Positions 1 to 6,844 of a stretch of 10,506 bases of DNA are shown one piece after another (position 1 is the stretch's first letter; every line of letters begins with the position of its first letter). A program made the translations under genes and the position numbers. The notes below the pieces were generated by a model. That model did no database searches. It was not told the origin of the DNA and saw nothing but the letters and a program-made list of their open reading frames with translations. Source of the DNA: Eubacterium limosum (lineage in GTDB: Bacteria; Bacillota; Clostridia; Eubacteriales; Eubacteriaceae); the NCBI GenBank assembly GCA_959020865.1, contig CAUEUD010000124.1, forward strand, positions 1-10,506. The letters are read 5' to 3'.

Positions 1-30
1 TGTTTTTAAACATGGGGCTTCTGTAAACTG

Positions 31-62
31 AAAAAGGACAGACGCGATCGTCTGTCCTTTTT
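31..62. terminator. Bidirectional rho-independent terminator after araM
   Basis: A perfect 14-bp inverted repeat (AAAAAGGACAGACG, 31-44, and its complement, 49-62) encloses a four-base CGAT loop. It ends in a T-run on either strand. It lies 11 bases beyond the araM stop codon, so it most likely ends the araM transcript. It could also end a plus-strand transcript arriving from the left, but no gene is visible in bases 1-30. Confidence 0.92.
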
Positions 63-73
63 ATATTAAAGCT

Positions 74-1456
74 TTATTTCATATACTTTTCAATAATATC
101 ATCCGCTAATTCTTCAAGAACACCCATGTCATAGAAGAACTGAAGTGCAGCATAGCGTTTGCGCAGCTCTTTGGCATACATTAAGATATCCTTGAATTCT
201 TCCTTTGTTACATTGAACTCTGCCGGACTGGTAAGGCCGTGGAGGGCTTTTAACAGCTCCGGCGCTTTCTGGGTATCTGCCACCACGTCTTCCATCAGGC
301 TCACCAGCTTCGCTTCATTATTCTGAATGCTGTCAATGCGTTTTTCAACCACTTCAGGATCATTCTGATGTACCTGTTTATAAAGTTTAATGACTTCATC
401 TGCGCCCAGGCCAAAGGAACGCTTGATTTCCTTTTCCCAGGTGTCATAGTCAAAGGTTTCTGCGTGCGCGCGTGCTTTATCATAGTCGAAAGGCATGGTC
501 AGGAATTTTGCGTACATATCGCTGACGATGCAGGTTGCCATGCCAACACAGGTGCCGTGCAGCTGGCCGTATTCGCCCTTGAAGATAGACTTCATTTCCA
601 GGAAGTGGGAGATATGATGCTCGGAGGCAGACGCAGGTCTGGAGAAACCGATATAGCTCATGGCAATCCCGATGAGCACCAGGGATTCCATCAGGTACTG
701 AAGCGCGTCGGATTCTCTGTTCACGAGGCCCGGCACCGTATCCACACATTTTTTAACAGAGTAGAGCACCAGCTCTCCGACCTCTGGGCAGTAATATTCG
801 CCGTTGATCAGCTCAGACATTTTCCAGTCGTTTATGGCTAAATATTTACCTAAAACATCGCCTAAACCAGCCGCGATCATGACATCCGGTGCAGTGGCAA
901 GAATATCGGTATCGCCGATGATGGCATTGGCACATTCTGCAGAATAGGTAATTTTAAGATTGTTATGAACTAAAGGAGAAACGTTTGAAGCGTAGCCATC
1001 CATAGACGGTGCCGTCGCCACAATATAATACGGCAGTCCTGCGCCAAACGCGACATAACGGGTTAAGTCATTTAAGGAGCCTGAGCCAATGGCAATGATC
1101 AGCTTGGTATCAGCCGGTAAATGTTCTTTCATTTCTTCGGCGTATTTATCTTCTGCGTGCATGCTCTTATGTGGGAAGATATATTTTTCAACAGGATAGC
1201 CTGCTCCTGCTACCATACTTTCAACGCGTTCACCGGCTACTTCCCAGGTATTGACATCGGCCACGATAAAAACTTTATCGCTCTTGCTCAGGGTGCTCCC
1301 GTCTTTTAATTTCTGAGTTTCCATAATGCCTGGCAGTTTATCTAAAGCGTTTTTGCCGATGGCGATATTTTCGATGCTGGCGATATGTTTTTTGCCGCAG
1401 CTACAATCAAACTCGTGGTTGATCAATTCGTTAATGGATAATTCTTTAAAACTCAT
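74..1456 (-). CDS. araM: sn-Glycerol-1-phosphate dehydrogenase (AraM/EgsA family)
   Basis: A 460-residue cytosolic metal-dependent dehydrogenase of the iron-containing alcohol dehydrogenase/dehydroquinate synthase-like fold. Family members reduce dihydroxyacetone phosphate to sn-glycerol-1-phosphate with NAD(P)H. In Bacillus subtilis the homologue AraM lies in the arabinose operon. Visible motifs are the dinucleotide-binding GSGSLND (124-130) and likely metal ligands Asp200 (GLGD), His280 in SEHHISH, and His300 in QLHG. ATAPSMDGYAS (147-157) is also typical. The ATG has an AGGAG ribosome site seven bases upstream. The C-terminal ~130 residues form a helical domain, as in AraM. The gene follows araD in the same direction, but a 240-bp inverted-repeat element intervenes, so co-transcription is uncertain. 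Its metabolic role in arabinose clusters is not settled. Glycerol dehydrogenase activity is the main alternative, but length and context favour AraM. Confidence 0.88.
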   Translation of the reverse strand: MSFKELSINELINHEFDCSCGKKHIASIENIAIGKNALDKLPGIMETQKLKDGSTLSKSDKVFIVADVNTWEVAGERVESMVAGAGYPVEKYIFPHKSMHAEDKYAEEMKEHLPADTKLIIAIGSGSLNDLTRYVAFGAGLPYYIVATAPSMDGYASNVSPLVHNNLKITYSAECANAIIGDTDILATAPDVMIAAGLGDVLGKYLAINDWKMSELINGEYYCPEVGELVLYSVKKCVDTVPGLVNRESDALQYLMESLVLIGIAMSYIGFSRPASASEHHISHFLEMKSIFKGEYGQLHGTCVGMATCIVSDMYAKFLTMPFDYDKARAHAETFDYDTWEKEIKRSFGLGADEVIKLYKQVHQNDPEVVEKRIDSIQNNEAKLVSLMEDVVADTQKAPELLKALHGLTSPAEFNVTKEEFKDILMYAKELRKRYAALQFFYDMGVLEELADDIIEKYMK

Positions 1457-1536
1457 GTTTTTCTCCTTTTGATTTTATAAATAGGTTAGATTCAGATATT
1501 TAATTTGTTTGTTAAGCTTGTTTTTAAAGGAACACA

Positions 1537-1805
1537 AAATCATGGATTTGGGCAGGCTGTCAAAAAAGAGGCGTGTCCCGAGACTGCACCTTTTATCCAG
1601 ATAAGCAAAAAGATCGAGGCGCTGCGGATAACGGCTAAGAATCATGCCGCACTATAGGAACAGCCGGACACTGGCGAGATAAAACAGCCACTTCAGCGAA
1701 AAAGTAATCCCTGTGAGGGCAGTGCCCGCAGGATGCCTTTTTCTTCCTTAGGTAAAAGGCTTCGTCTCTCTGTTTTTTGACACGCTGACCAAATCATGGA
1801 TTGGG
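1537..1805. repeat. Miniature inverted-repeat element flanked by 15-16 bp direct repeats
   Basis: This stretch fills most of the 361-bp gap between araD and araM and has no credible ORF. The direct repeats AAATCATGGATTTGGG (1537-1552) and AAATCATGGATTGGG (1791-1805) bracket about 238 bp. The inner ends are inverted repeats. The left end reads CAGGCTGTCAAAAAAGAG from 1553, and the right end, read inward on the minus strand from 1788, reads CAGCGTGTCAAAAAACAG. Similarity continues inward to a CCTTTTA(T)CC block on each side (1589-1598 and 1751-1758). A strong internal hairpin (about 1707-1734, ATCCCTG...GGGC/GCCC...CAGGAT) is followed by T-runs on both strands and might terminate transcription. 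This is the architecture of a non-autonomous MITE-like element or structured intergenic repeat. The 15-16 bp flanks are long for a target duplication. Confidence 0.6.
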
Positions 1806-1817
1806 TTCTCTGGTTCT

Positions 1818-2516
1818 CTATTTCTGGCCGTAATAGGCGTTTTCGCCATGCTTGCGGTAGAAATGTTTGTTTAAAAGCACATCCTGCATTGGGTACGCGC
1901 CGCCAGCCAGCTGCTCGGTGTAGAAGGCCATCATAGCCAGCTGGTCTAAAACAACCGCATTGTGGACAGCCTCGTGCGGGTCTTTCCCCCAGGTAAACGG
2001 GCCGTGGCTTTTAACCAGGACGGCTGGCATATAATCGGGATTGATGTCCATATCATTGAAGGTTTCAACAATAACCTTGCCGGTATTGAGCTCGTAGTCA
2101 CCCTCAATTTCTGCATCGGTCATAACACGTGTGCAGGGAATCGGGCCATTGAAGTAATCAGCATGGGTTGTTCCGTAAGCATTTATATCTTTTCCTGCCT
2201 GAGCCCAGATGGTCGCCCACTGTGAGTGGGTGTGGACCACACCGCCGATATTTGGAAATTTACGGTAAAGCTCAAGATGTGTGTCGGTATCGGAGGACGG
2301 ATTCAGGTCTCCTTCTACCACTTTACCATCTTCTAATGCGACAATGACCATATCTTCCGGCTTTAGCTTGTCGTATTCGACACCGGAGGGTTTGATGGCA
2401 ATCAGACCTTTTTCCCGGTCAATACCGGATACATTACCCCAGGTAAAGGTAATGAGCTTATACTCCGGCAGCAGCATATTGGCTTCATAAACTTGCTGTT
2501 TCAGTTCTTCTAACAT
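1818..2516 (-). CDS. araD: L-ribulose-5-phosphate 4-epimerase
   Basis: A 232-residue class II aldolase/epimerase that converts L-ribulose 5-phosphate to D-xylulose 5-phosphate, the last step of L-arabinose entry into the pentose phosphate pathway. It aligns with E. coli AraD (231 residues) almost without numbering change. It has zinc ligands His95, His97 and His171, catalytic Asp120 and Tyr229, and phosphate-site residues Asn28, Lys42 and Asp76. The fold is cytosolic and normally a homotetramer. The ATG is preceded by GGGAGG four bases upstream. The gene has its own promoter (2585-2613) behind the araB terminator, so it need not depend on araB transcription. The TAG stop lies inside a tandem GGTTCTCT duplication (1804-1819, plus strand) that borders the inverted-repeat element. 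L-fuculose-phosphate aldolase and xylulose/ribulose paralogues are less likely, given complete conservation of AraD-specific residues. Confidence 0.95.
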   Translation of the reverse strand: MLEELKQQVYEANMLLPEYKLITFTWGNVSGIDREKGLIAIKPSGVEYDKLKPEDMVIVALEDGKVVEGDLNPSSDTDTHLELYRKFPNIGGVVHTHSQWATIWAQAGKDINAYGTTHADYFNGPIPCTRVMTDAEIEGDYELNTGKVIVETFNDMDINPDYMPAVLVKSHGPFTWGKDPHEAVHNAVVLDQLAMMAFYTEQLAGGAYPMQDVLLNKHFYRKHGENAYYGQK

Positions 2517-2557
2517 GGTTCCTCCCTAAATGATTAGAATTTTCTGTCGATCCTCAA

Positions 2558-2613
2558 ATGTTCTTTTTGTTACTTTATGTTTTTATAATAGCACATTTAT
2601 AACATTTCGTCAA
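2558..2613 (-). promoter_or_regulatory. araD promoter with shared operator-like block
   Basis: On the minus strand a TTGACG -35 (2613-2608), a 17-base spacer and a TATTAT -10 (2590-2585) form a near-consensus sigma-A promoter. TG one base before the -10 makes it an extended -10. Just downstream, in the initial transcribed region (about 2583-2558), is AAACATAAAGTA followed by AAAAGAACAT. The same block sits at the same place in the araB promoter. Its position would suit a roadblock or promoter-occluding repressor site. The adjacent DeoR-family protein is the obvious candidate; that assignment is inferred. Confidence 0.82.
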
Positions 2614-2660
2614 TTGTAAATTGATAAAATCCTCCAAAAAAACAAATGTTTGGGGACAAA

Positions 2661-2693
2661 AAAAGTCATTCCCCTGTTTGAGGAATGACTTTT
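2661..2693 (-). terminator. Rho-independent terminator after araB
   Basis: A perfect 12-bp stem (AAAAGTCATTCC at 2661-2672 pairing with 2682-2693) with a nine-base loop is followed on the minus strand by a run of seven T. It begins six bases beyond the araB stop codon. It separates araB from the araD promoter and supports the two genes being separate transcription units. Confidence 0.92.
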
Positions 2694-2698
2694 AATAA

Positions 2699-4369
2699 CT
2701 ATTTAGCTGCTTCTGCCTTGATGACTTTCAGACGTTTCATTACGTCGTTTTCGCCACGGCCAAAGTAATCGTGCAAGATGGCATATTCCGCAAACAGCTT
2801 GTCATATACTTTTGCGTTTTCTTCATTTGGTGTATAAAGAATATCTTTTTCATTGGCCAGAACCTGAGCGGCTTCAAATACAGAATCATAGCCGCCCTCA
2901 GCAGCCCCCGCTGCTACAGAAGCCATAACCGCAGCGCCAAGAGCCGGACCATATTCGGAGCCCGCGATGCGGATCGTTCTTCTGGTAACATCGGCGTAGA
3001 TCTGCATCATCATGGCATTTTTCATGGCGATGCCGCCAGTTGCGTACAGATTTTTGACCGTTACACCACATTTTTCAAAGTTTTCAATGATTTCTCTGGT
3101 ACCATAAGCGGTTGCTTCGATTAATGTGCGGTACATTTCCTCTGGCTTTGTCTGCAGTGTCATACCGAGCATCATACCCGTCAGGTCGTTATCCAGAAGG
3201 ACGGAGCGGTTGCCGTTCCACCAGTCAAGCGCGATGAGTCCACTTTCACCGACAGCCATTTTTTCAGCTTTTTCGGTTAAAATCTGATGTAGGTTTAAGC
3301 CGCGTGCTTTTGCTTCTTTAGCGTATTCTTCCGGAACGCAGTTATCAACAAACCATGCAAAGTGATCCCCTACACAGCTCTGTCCGCCTTCGTATCCAAA
3401 ATAACCTGGCAGAATACCGTCTTCAACGACGCCAAATACACCGGGTACAATTTTTTCTTCTTTAGAGATCAGCATGTGGCAGGTGGATGTCCCCATGATC
3501 ATGAGCATCTGGTCTGGGCCAGCCTGTTTCATGGCACCCGGTACACCTGCATGGGCATCGACATTGGCAATGGCCACAGCAGTACCAACCTTAAGGCCTG
3601 TCAGCGCAGCGCCCTTTGTGTCAATCTCGCCTGCTCTGCTGCCGATCGGTGAGATTGGGCAGTTTAATTTTTCTTCCACCACGTTTTCAAACTGTGGGTC
3701 GAGTGCTTTATAAAAATCTTTTGACGGATAACCGTCTACTTTGTGATATAAAGCCTTGTAGCCTGCGGCACAGGAGTTTCTGGTCTGTTTTCCGGTCAGC
3801 TGCCAGATTACCCAGTCGCCAGCTTCAATGTAATAGTCCATGTCTTCATATAATTCATGGTTTTCAACACAGATCTGCCACAGACGCGGTGTCATGGATT
3901 CAGACGACGCCTTGCCGCCATAGCGGGCCATAAAATCTTCTCCGCGCTGTTCTGCAATTTCAGTCAGTTTATTGGCATAGCTCTGAGCGCCGTGATGTTT
4001 CCACATCATAACATATGCCATTGGGTCGTTCTTATATTTGTCTAAGAAGCACATGGGTGTGCCGTCAGCTTTTACCGGTAAGACTGTACATGCAGTAAAG
4101 TCAACCCCTACGCCGATAACATCTGCCGGGTCTACCTGTGTGCGTGATAAAACTTCTGGAACCGCGTTCTTGAAAACGTCCAGATAATCCTGCGGATGCT
4201 GGAGTGCATAGTCCATTGGCAGCTTTGTGCCATCCGGCAGCTCTCTGTCCATTACCGCATGCGGATAATTATAAAATGCCGAGCCAATTTCTTCCCCTGT
4301 TTTTACATTGACCACAACTGCTCTACCGGAGAGCGTACCGAAGTCGATACCGATTACATACTTTGCCAT
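2699..4369 (-). CDS. araB: Ribulokinase (FGGY carbohydrate kinase)
   Basis: A 556-residue cytosolic FGGY-family kinase expected to phosphorylate L-ribulose with ATP to L-ribulose 5-phosphate, the substrate of the neighbouring AraD. The N-terminal FGGY domain starts with the phosphate-binding IDFGTLSGRA (8-17) and contains GVDFTACT (88-95). The catalytic-base region is NVDAHAG (269-275, Asp271). The C-terminal ATPase domain has MGTSTCHM (292-299), GYEGGQ (325-330) and ATGGIAMKN (443-451). The length matches bacterial AraB (about 560). The ATG has GAGGAGG about ten bases upstream. The gene stands alone between its own promoter and a strong terminator. AraB enzymes are relaxed for ribulose isomers, so D-ribulose or ribitol-type use cannot be excluded, particularly as no araA is in view. 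Confidence 0.94.
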   Translation of the reverse strand: MAKYVIGIDFGTLSGRAVVVNVKTGEEIGSAFYNYPHAVMDRELPDGTKLPMDYALQHPQDYLDVFKNAVPEVLSRTQVDPADVIGVGVDFTACTVLPVKADGTPMCFLDKYKNDPMAYVMMWKHHGAQSYANKLTEIAEQRGEDFMARYGGKASSESMTPRLWQICVENHELYEDMDYYIEAGDWVIWQLTGKQTRNSCAAGYKALYHKVDGYPSKDFYKALDPQFENVVEEKLNCPISPIGSRAGEIDTKGAALTGLKVGTAVAIANVDAHAGVPGAMKQAGPDQMLMIMGTSTCHMLISKEEKIVPGVFGVVEDGILPGYFGYEGGQSCVGDHFAWFVDNCVPEEYAKEAKARGLNLHQILTEKAEKMAVGESGLIALDWWNGNRSVLLDNDLTGMMLGMTLQTKPEEMYRTLIEATAYGTREIIENFEKCGVTVKNLYATGGIAMKNAMMMQIYADVTRRTIRIAGSEYGPALGAAVMASVAAGAAEGGYDSVFEAAQVLANEKDILYTPNEENAKVYDKLFAEYAILHDYFGRGENDVMKRLKVIKAEAAK

Positions 4370-4408
4370 CTTTGTTATTCCTCCTCATGTTTTAAATGAA
4401 CCTTTAAC

Positions 4409-4464
4409 ATGTTCGTTTGGATACTTTATGTTTGTATAATAGCACATTTCATAGTAGAAGTCAA
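4409..4464 (-). promoter_or_regulatory. araB promoter with shared operator-like block
   Basis: The minus strand shows a TTGACT -35 (4464-4459), a 17-base spacer and an extended -10, TGC-TATTAT (-10 at 4441-4436). Directly downstream (about 4433-4409) is AAACATAAAGTA, then AAACGAACAT. From AAATGTGC before the -10 through ACATAAAGTA, this is nearly base-for-base the araD promoter. Upstream of the -10 spacer the two diverge. Conservation limited to the core promoter and initial transcribed region points to a shared regulatory site rather than a recent large duplication. Confidence 0.84.
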
Positions 4465-4483
4465 CCGTTTACCTTTAAGCTAC

Positions 4484-4554
4484 TTGCAATTAATCCTAAA
4501 ATGGTTTATTCTATAGATAAGTGACACAAAAGAGCACATAAAGGAGACATAAAC
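4484..4554 (+). promoter_or_regulatory. DeoR-type regulator promoter and candidate autoregulatory repeats
   Basis: A TTGCAA -35 (4484-4489), a 17-base spacer and a TATTCT -10 (4507-4512) lie on the plus strand, diverging from the araB promoter about 20 bases away. The 5' leader holds two tandem half-sites, ACATAAAG and ACATAAAC, starting at 4536 and 4547 (11-base pitch). These resemble the ACATAAAG element downstream of the araB and araD promoters. They overlap the AGGAG ribosome site at 4542-4546, so a bound repressor could limit the regulator's own expression. Autoregulation is an inference. Confidence 0.6.
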
Positions 4555-4555
4555 G

Positions 4556-5320
4556 ATGTTAAAAGAACAAAGAGAGGAACAAATTCTACAACTATTAGAA
4601 CAACACGGCAGTGTGGAGGTTTCACAGCTCTGCAATCTTTTTGGCGTTACCAAAATGACGATTCGCAGAGACCTTGATAAATTGGAGAATGAAGGGAAAA
4701 TTTCCAGAACACATGGCGGTGCTGTCTTAAACAATACAGATATTCTTTTGGAAAAACCTCTTTATGTGCGTTTAAACACAAATACCGAACATAAAGAGCG
4801 CATTGCCAGAAGAGCCGCCGCCATGATTTCAGACGGTCAGAAAATTTTTCTGAGCTCCGGCACCACGGTCTTTACCCTGGCGCGCCAACTGGACAATTCC
4901 AGACGTCTGCTTATTGTGACCGATGGTCTCAACACAGCCCTTGAGCTCAGCAAGCGCACAAATATATCCATTATTATCATCGGAGGAGAGCTGCGCAGTA
5001 ATACCCTGGCAACAACTGGCAGTTTTGCGGAAGGAATGATCCGGGAATTTAAGTTTGAAACAGCTTACATCGGCGTAACCAGCATCGGCACAGACGGCTC
5101 ACTGCATCACGGAAGCCTGGTGGAAATCGGGCTGTACAAAGTGCTGGCTGAAATCTCAAAAAAACTCGTGATTATGGCCGATTCCGACAAGCTTGGAAAG
5201 GATGACTTCGTCTGTGTAGGAAAATTAAAATCCGGAGACACACTGATCACAGACTCTGACGCAGACCCTGACATTGTAAAGCTATACCGGGATATGGGTG
5301 TTGAAATCATTCTGGCATAA
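4556..5320 (+). CDS. DeoR-family transcriptional regulator of sugar catabolism
   Basis: A 254-residue cytosolic DNA-binding protein with the standard DeoR plan. An N-terminal winged helix-turn-helix spans about residues 6-57, with recognition segment VTKMTIRRDLDKLE (31-44) and the wing RTHGGA (51-56). A C-terminal DeoRC sugar-phosphate sensor (about 75-233) carries SGTT (101-104), GGELR (143-147) and DSDKLG (209-214). Family members usually repress catabolic genes and are released by a phosphorylated sugar intermediate. The ATG has AGGAG eight to nine bases upstream. The gene is divergent from araB and lies next to promoters with a common motif, so it probably controls araB and araD, possibly sensing a pentulose phosphate. 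B. subtilis uses a GntR/LacI-type AraR for this role, so a DeoR protein here would be a replacement. The specific effector is not deducible. Confidence 0.9.
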   Translation: MLKEQREEQILQLLEQHGSVEVSQLCNLFGVTKMTIRRDLDKLENEGKISRTHGGAVLNNTDILLEKPLYVRLNTNTEHKERIARRAAAMISDGQKIFLSSGTTVFTLARQLDNSRRLLIVTDGLNTALELSKRTNISIIIIGGELRSNTLATTGSFAEGMIREFKFETAYIGVTSIGTDGSLHHGSLVEIGLYKVLAEISKKLVIMADSDKLGKDDFVCVGKLKSGDTLITDSDADPDIVKLYRDMGVEIILA

Positions 5321-5322
5321 TT

Positions 5323-5360
5323 TTCATTTTCGCAAATTCGCAAATATGCTATAATAGCAT
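5323..5360 (+). promoter_or_regulatory. Promoter of the M20 peptidase gene with palindromic -10
   Basis: A consensus extended -10, TGC-TATAAT (-10 at 5350-5355), lies within a perfect 15-bp palindrome, ATGCTATAATAGCAT (5346-5360). The -35 is weak: TTTTCG at 5327-5332 with a 17-base spacer. Two direct copies of TTCGCAAAT (starting 5329 and 5337) fill the spacer region. A palindrome over the -10 could be a repressor operator or simply a strong extended -10. No terminator is seen between the DeoR gene and this promoter, so read-through is possible. Confidence 0.6.
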
Positions 5361-5391
5361 TAGGATTAATTTTGTCAAAGGATGTGACGCC

Positions 5392-6738
5392 ATGAATACA
5401 ACCCTCACGCTCAATAAAGCAATCCAGAACCTCTCAAAGGCCATACAGATAAAAACAATTTCCAACAGGCCCGGACGCGTACCGGACTATCAGCCCTTCG
5501 ATGATTTTATTGTCTTCTTGAAGGAGGCCTACCCTATCTGCCACGAGCATCTTGAGCATACCCGTGTGAATAATTACGGACTGGTTTACCGACTGAAAGG
5601 TAAAAACCGTGACGCAAAGCCCTTGCTTTTTCTGGGACATTATGATGTTGTTCCGACCGCCCCGGGCAGCGAATCGAAATGGACCTACCCGCCTTTCAGC
5701 GGCACTGTTGCCGACGGCTATATCTGGGGGCGCGGCGCTTTAGACGATAAATTCCAGATCATTGCTCTTTTCGAAGCATTGGAACGCTTTATTACCATGG
5801 AGCAGCAGCCTGAGCGCGATGTTTATCTCGCCTTTGGATTTGATGAGGAGGTTGGCGGAAACCTTGGCGCCTCCCGGATCGCTTCTTTTTTTAAGTCGCA
5901 GAACATTCAATTTGAATGTGTACTGGATGAAGGCGGAATGTGTATTGAAAATCTTTTTCCGCAAATTAACCGCCCAATGGCGACCGTCGGCGTCGGCGAA
6001 AAAGGACAGGCCAACTTAAAGGTTACTTTCTCACAGAAGGGCGGACATTCCGCTGTGCCCTCACCGGGAAGCGCCATCCACCAGCTTTCAAGGCTTCTGG
6101 TCAGCATTGAAGACCATCCTATGACGCCGCACCTCACCGAGCCGATTAAACAGCTGCTCAAAAAAGTCTCACCGGATGTCCATGGTCGAAAACGCCGTTT
6201 TTACGACCATATCGAGCTTTTAAAGCCTGCGCTCTATAAAGAGCTCTCAAAGGTCCCCATGACAAACGCCATGATAAGAAGCACCATTGCTCCGACCATT
6301 CTGCAGGGCAGTGATATGGCTAATGTGGTTCCGGGAGAGGCCTCTGCTATTTTAAACTGTCGTATGCTCCAGGGCGATACTGTGGAGGATATGATCCGAC
6401 ATATCACTAAGCTTTGCGGCAAGAAAAAACCGGATTTTGAAATTTTGATGAACCATCCCCCTTCTGCATTCTCGGAAACCGATACCCAGGCCTACAGGCA
6501 TCTGGAAGCCTGCATTTCGGTTATCTTCCCTGGCGCAGAAACGACGCCATCCATTTCACTGGGTGGCACAGACGCGCGTAAGTATGATATTGTGTCAAAA
6601 AATATTTATCGTTTTACCCCTGTTCAGGTCACTAAAAGCGAACGTGATGCCATGCACAACATCAATGAACGTATTTCCATTGAAAACCTGGGCCGGGCCA
6701 TTACTTTTTACACCACGTTTATTCAAAATTACCAGTAG
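5392..6738 (+). CDS. M20-family metallopeptidase (CPS1/PM20D1- or dipeptidase-like)
   Basis: A 448-residue di-zinc peptidase or amidase without signal peptide or membrane segment, so cytosolic. The M20 signature is complete: GHYDVVP (82-88, ligand His83, Asp85), WGRGALDDK (112-120, bridging Asp118), FDEEVGG (150-156, general base Glu152, ligand Glu153), LDEGG (178-182, Asp179) and DAMHN (419-423, ligand His422). The lid/dimerisation domain, with GGHSAVPSPGS (about 217-227), lies between the two halves. The spacing and the PPFSG...DGYIWGRGA run resemble the Gly-X carboxypeptidase/PM20D1 branch more than PepV. The substrate is probably a short peptide or N-acyl amino acid. The ATG is preceded by an AAAGGATG ribosome site. 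It has its own promoter and terminator, so a link to the pentose genes is not implied. It is the last host-like gene before the AT-rich accessory segment. Confidence 0.88.
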   Translation: MNTTLTLNKAIQNLSKAIQIKTISNRPGRVPDYQPFDDFIVFLKEAYPICHEHLEHTRVNNYGLVYRLKGKNRDAKPLLFLGHYDVVPTAPGSESKWTYPPFSGTVADGYIWGRGALDDKFQIIALFEALERFITMEQQPERDVYLAFGFDEEVGGNLGASRIASFFKSQNIQFECVLDEGGMCIENLFPQINRPMATVGVGEKGQANLKVTFSQKGGHSAVPSPGSAIHQLSRLLVSIEDHPMTPHLTEPIKQLLKKVSPDVHGRKRRFYDHIELLKPALYKELSKVPMTNAMIRSTIAPTILQGSDMANVVPGEASAILNCRMLQGDTVEDMIRHITKLCGKKKPDFEILMNHPPSAFSETDTQAYRHLEACISVIFPGAETTPSISLGGTDARKYDIVSKNIYRFTPVQVTKSERDAMHNINERISIENLGRAITFYTTFIQNYQ

Positions 6739-6747
6739 CAATCTTTC

Positions 6748-6792
6748 AAAAGCATCTGTAACCTTTTAATACAGCGGGTTTCAGATGCTTTT
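6748..6792 (+). terminator. Rho-independent terminator of the M20 peptidase gene
   Basis: A 16-bp stem with one T-T mismatch (AAAAGCATCTGTAACC at 6748-6763, partner at 6777-6792) and a 13-base loop is followed by a T-run on the plus strand. It starts nine bases after the stop codon. A shorter T-run on the minus strand could also stop integrase transcripts arriving from the right. Confidence 0.88.
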
Positions 6793-6795
6793 TTT

Positions 6796-6844
6796 ATTTA
6801 AAGCGCACGTGTTTTGCCCTCTTTTTTGCCCCTTATAGGTTTTT
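6796..6844. other. Candidate attachment-site region beside the integrase
   Basis: The 49 bases between the peptidase terminator and the integrase stop codon hold a direct repeat, TTTTGCCC (6812-6819) and TTTTTTGCCCC (6822-6832), and sit where host-like composition ends. Tyrosine recombinases often cut next to their own gene, so the recombination core may lie here or in the adjacent terminator. No second copy was found at the far side, which the window does not contain. The assignment rests on position only. Confidence 0.3.

Noticed and set aside
368..841. 157-codon open frame on the plus strand inside araM
   Set aside because: It lies wholly opposite a well-supported gene with full family motifs, has Cys/His-rich unnatural composition and no ribosome site. 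It is a shadow frame.
1457..1536. Separate promoter for araM
   Set aside because: The minus strand has AT-rich AACAAGCTTAACAAACAAATT vaguely like the ara operator block, but no -35/-10 pair at good spacing that I could defend.
3362..4045. Overlapping plus-strand frames opposite araB
   Set aside because: Several mutually overlapping frames with no ribosome sites or family features, all opposite the intact ribulokinase gene.
6793..6844. tRNA gene as the integration target
   Set aside because: No cloverleaf, T-loop GTTCGA-type sequence or CCA end is present near the integrase; the left flank is a protein gene terminator.
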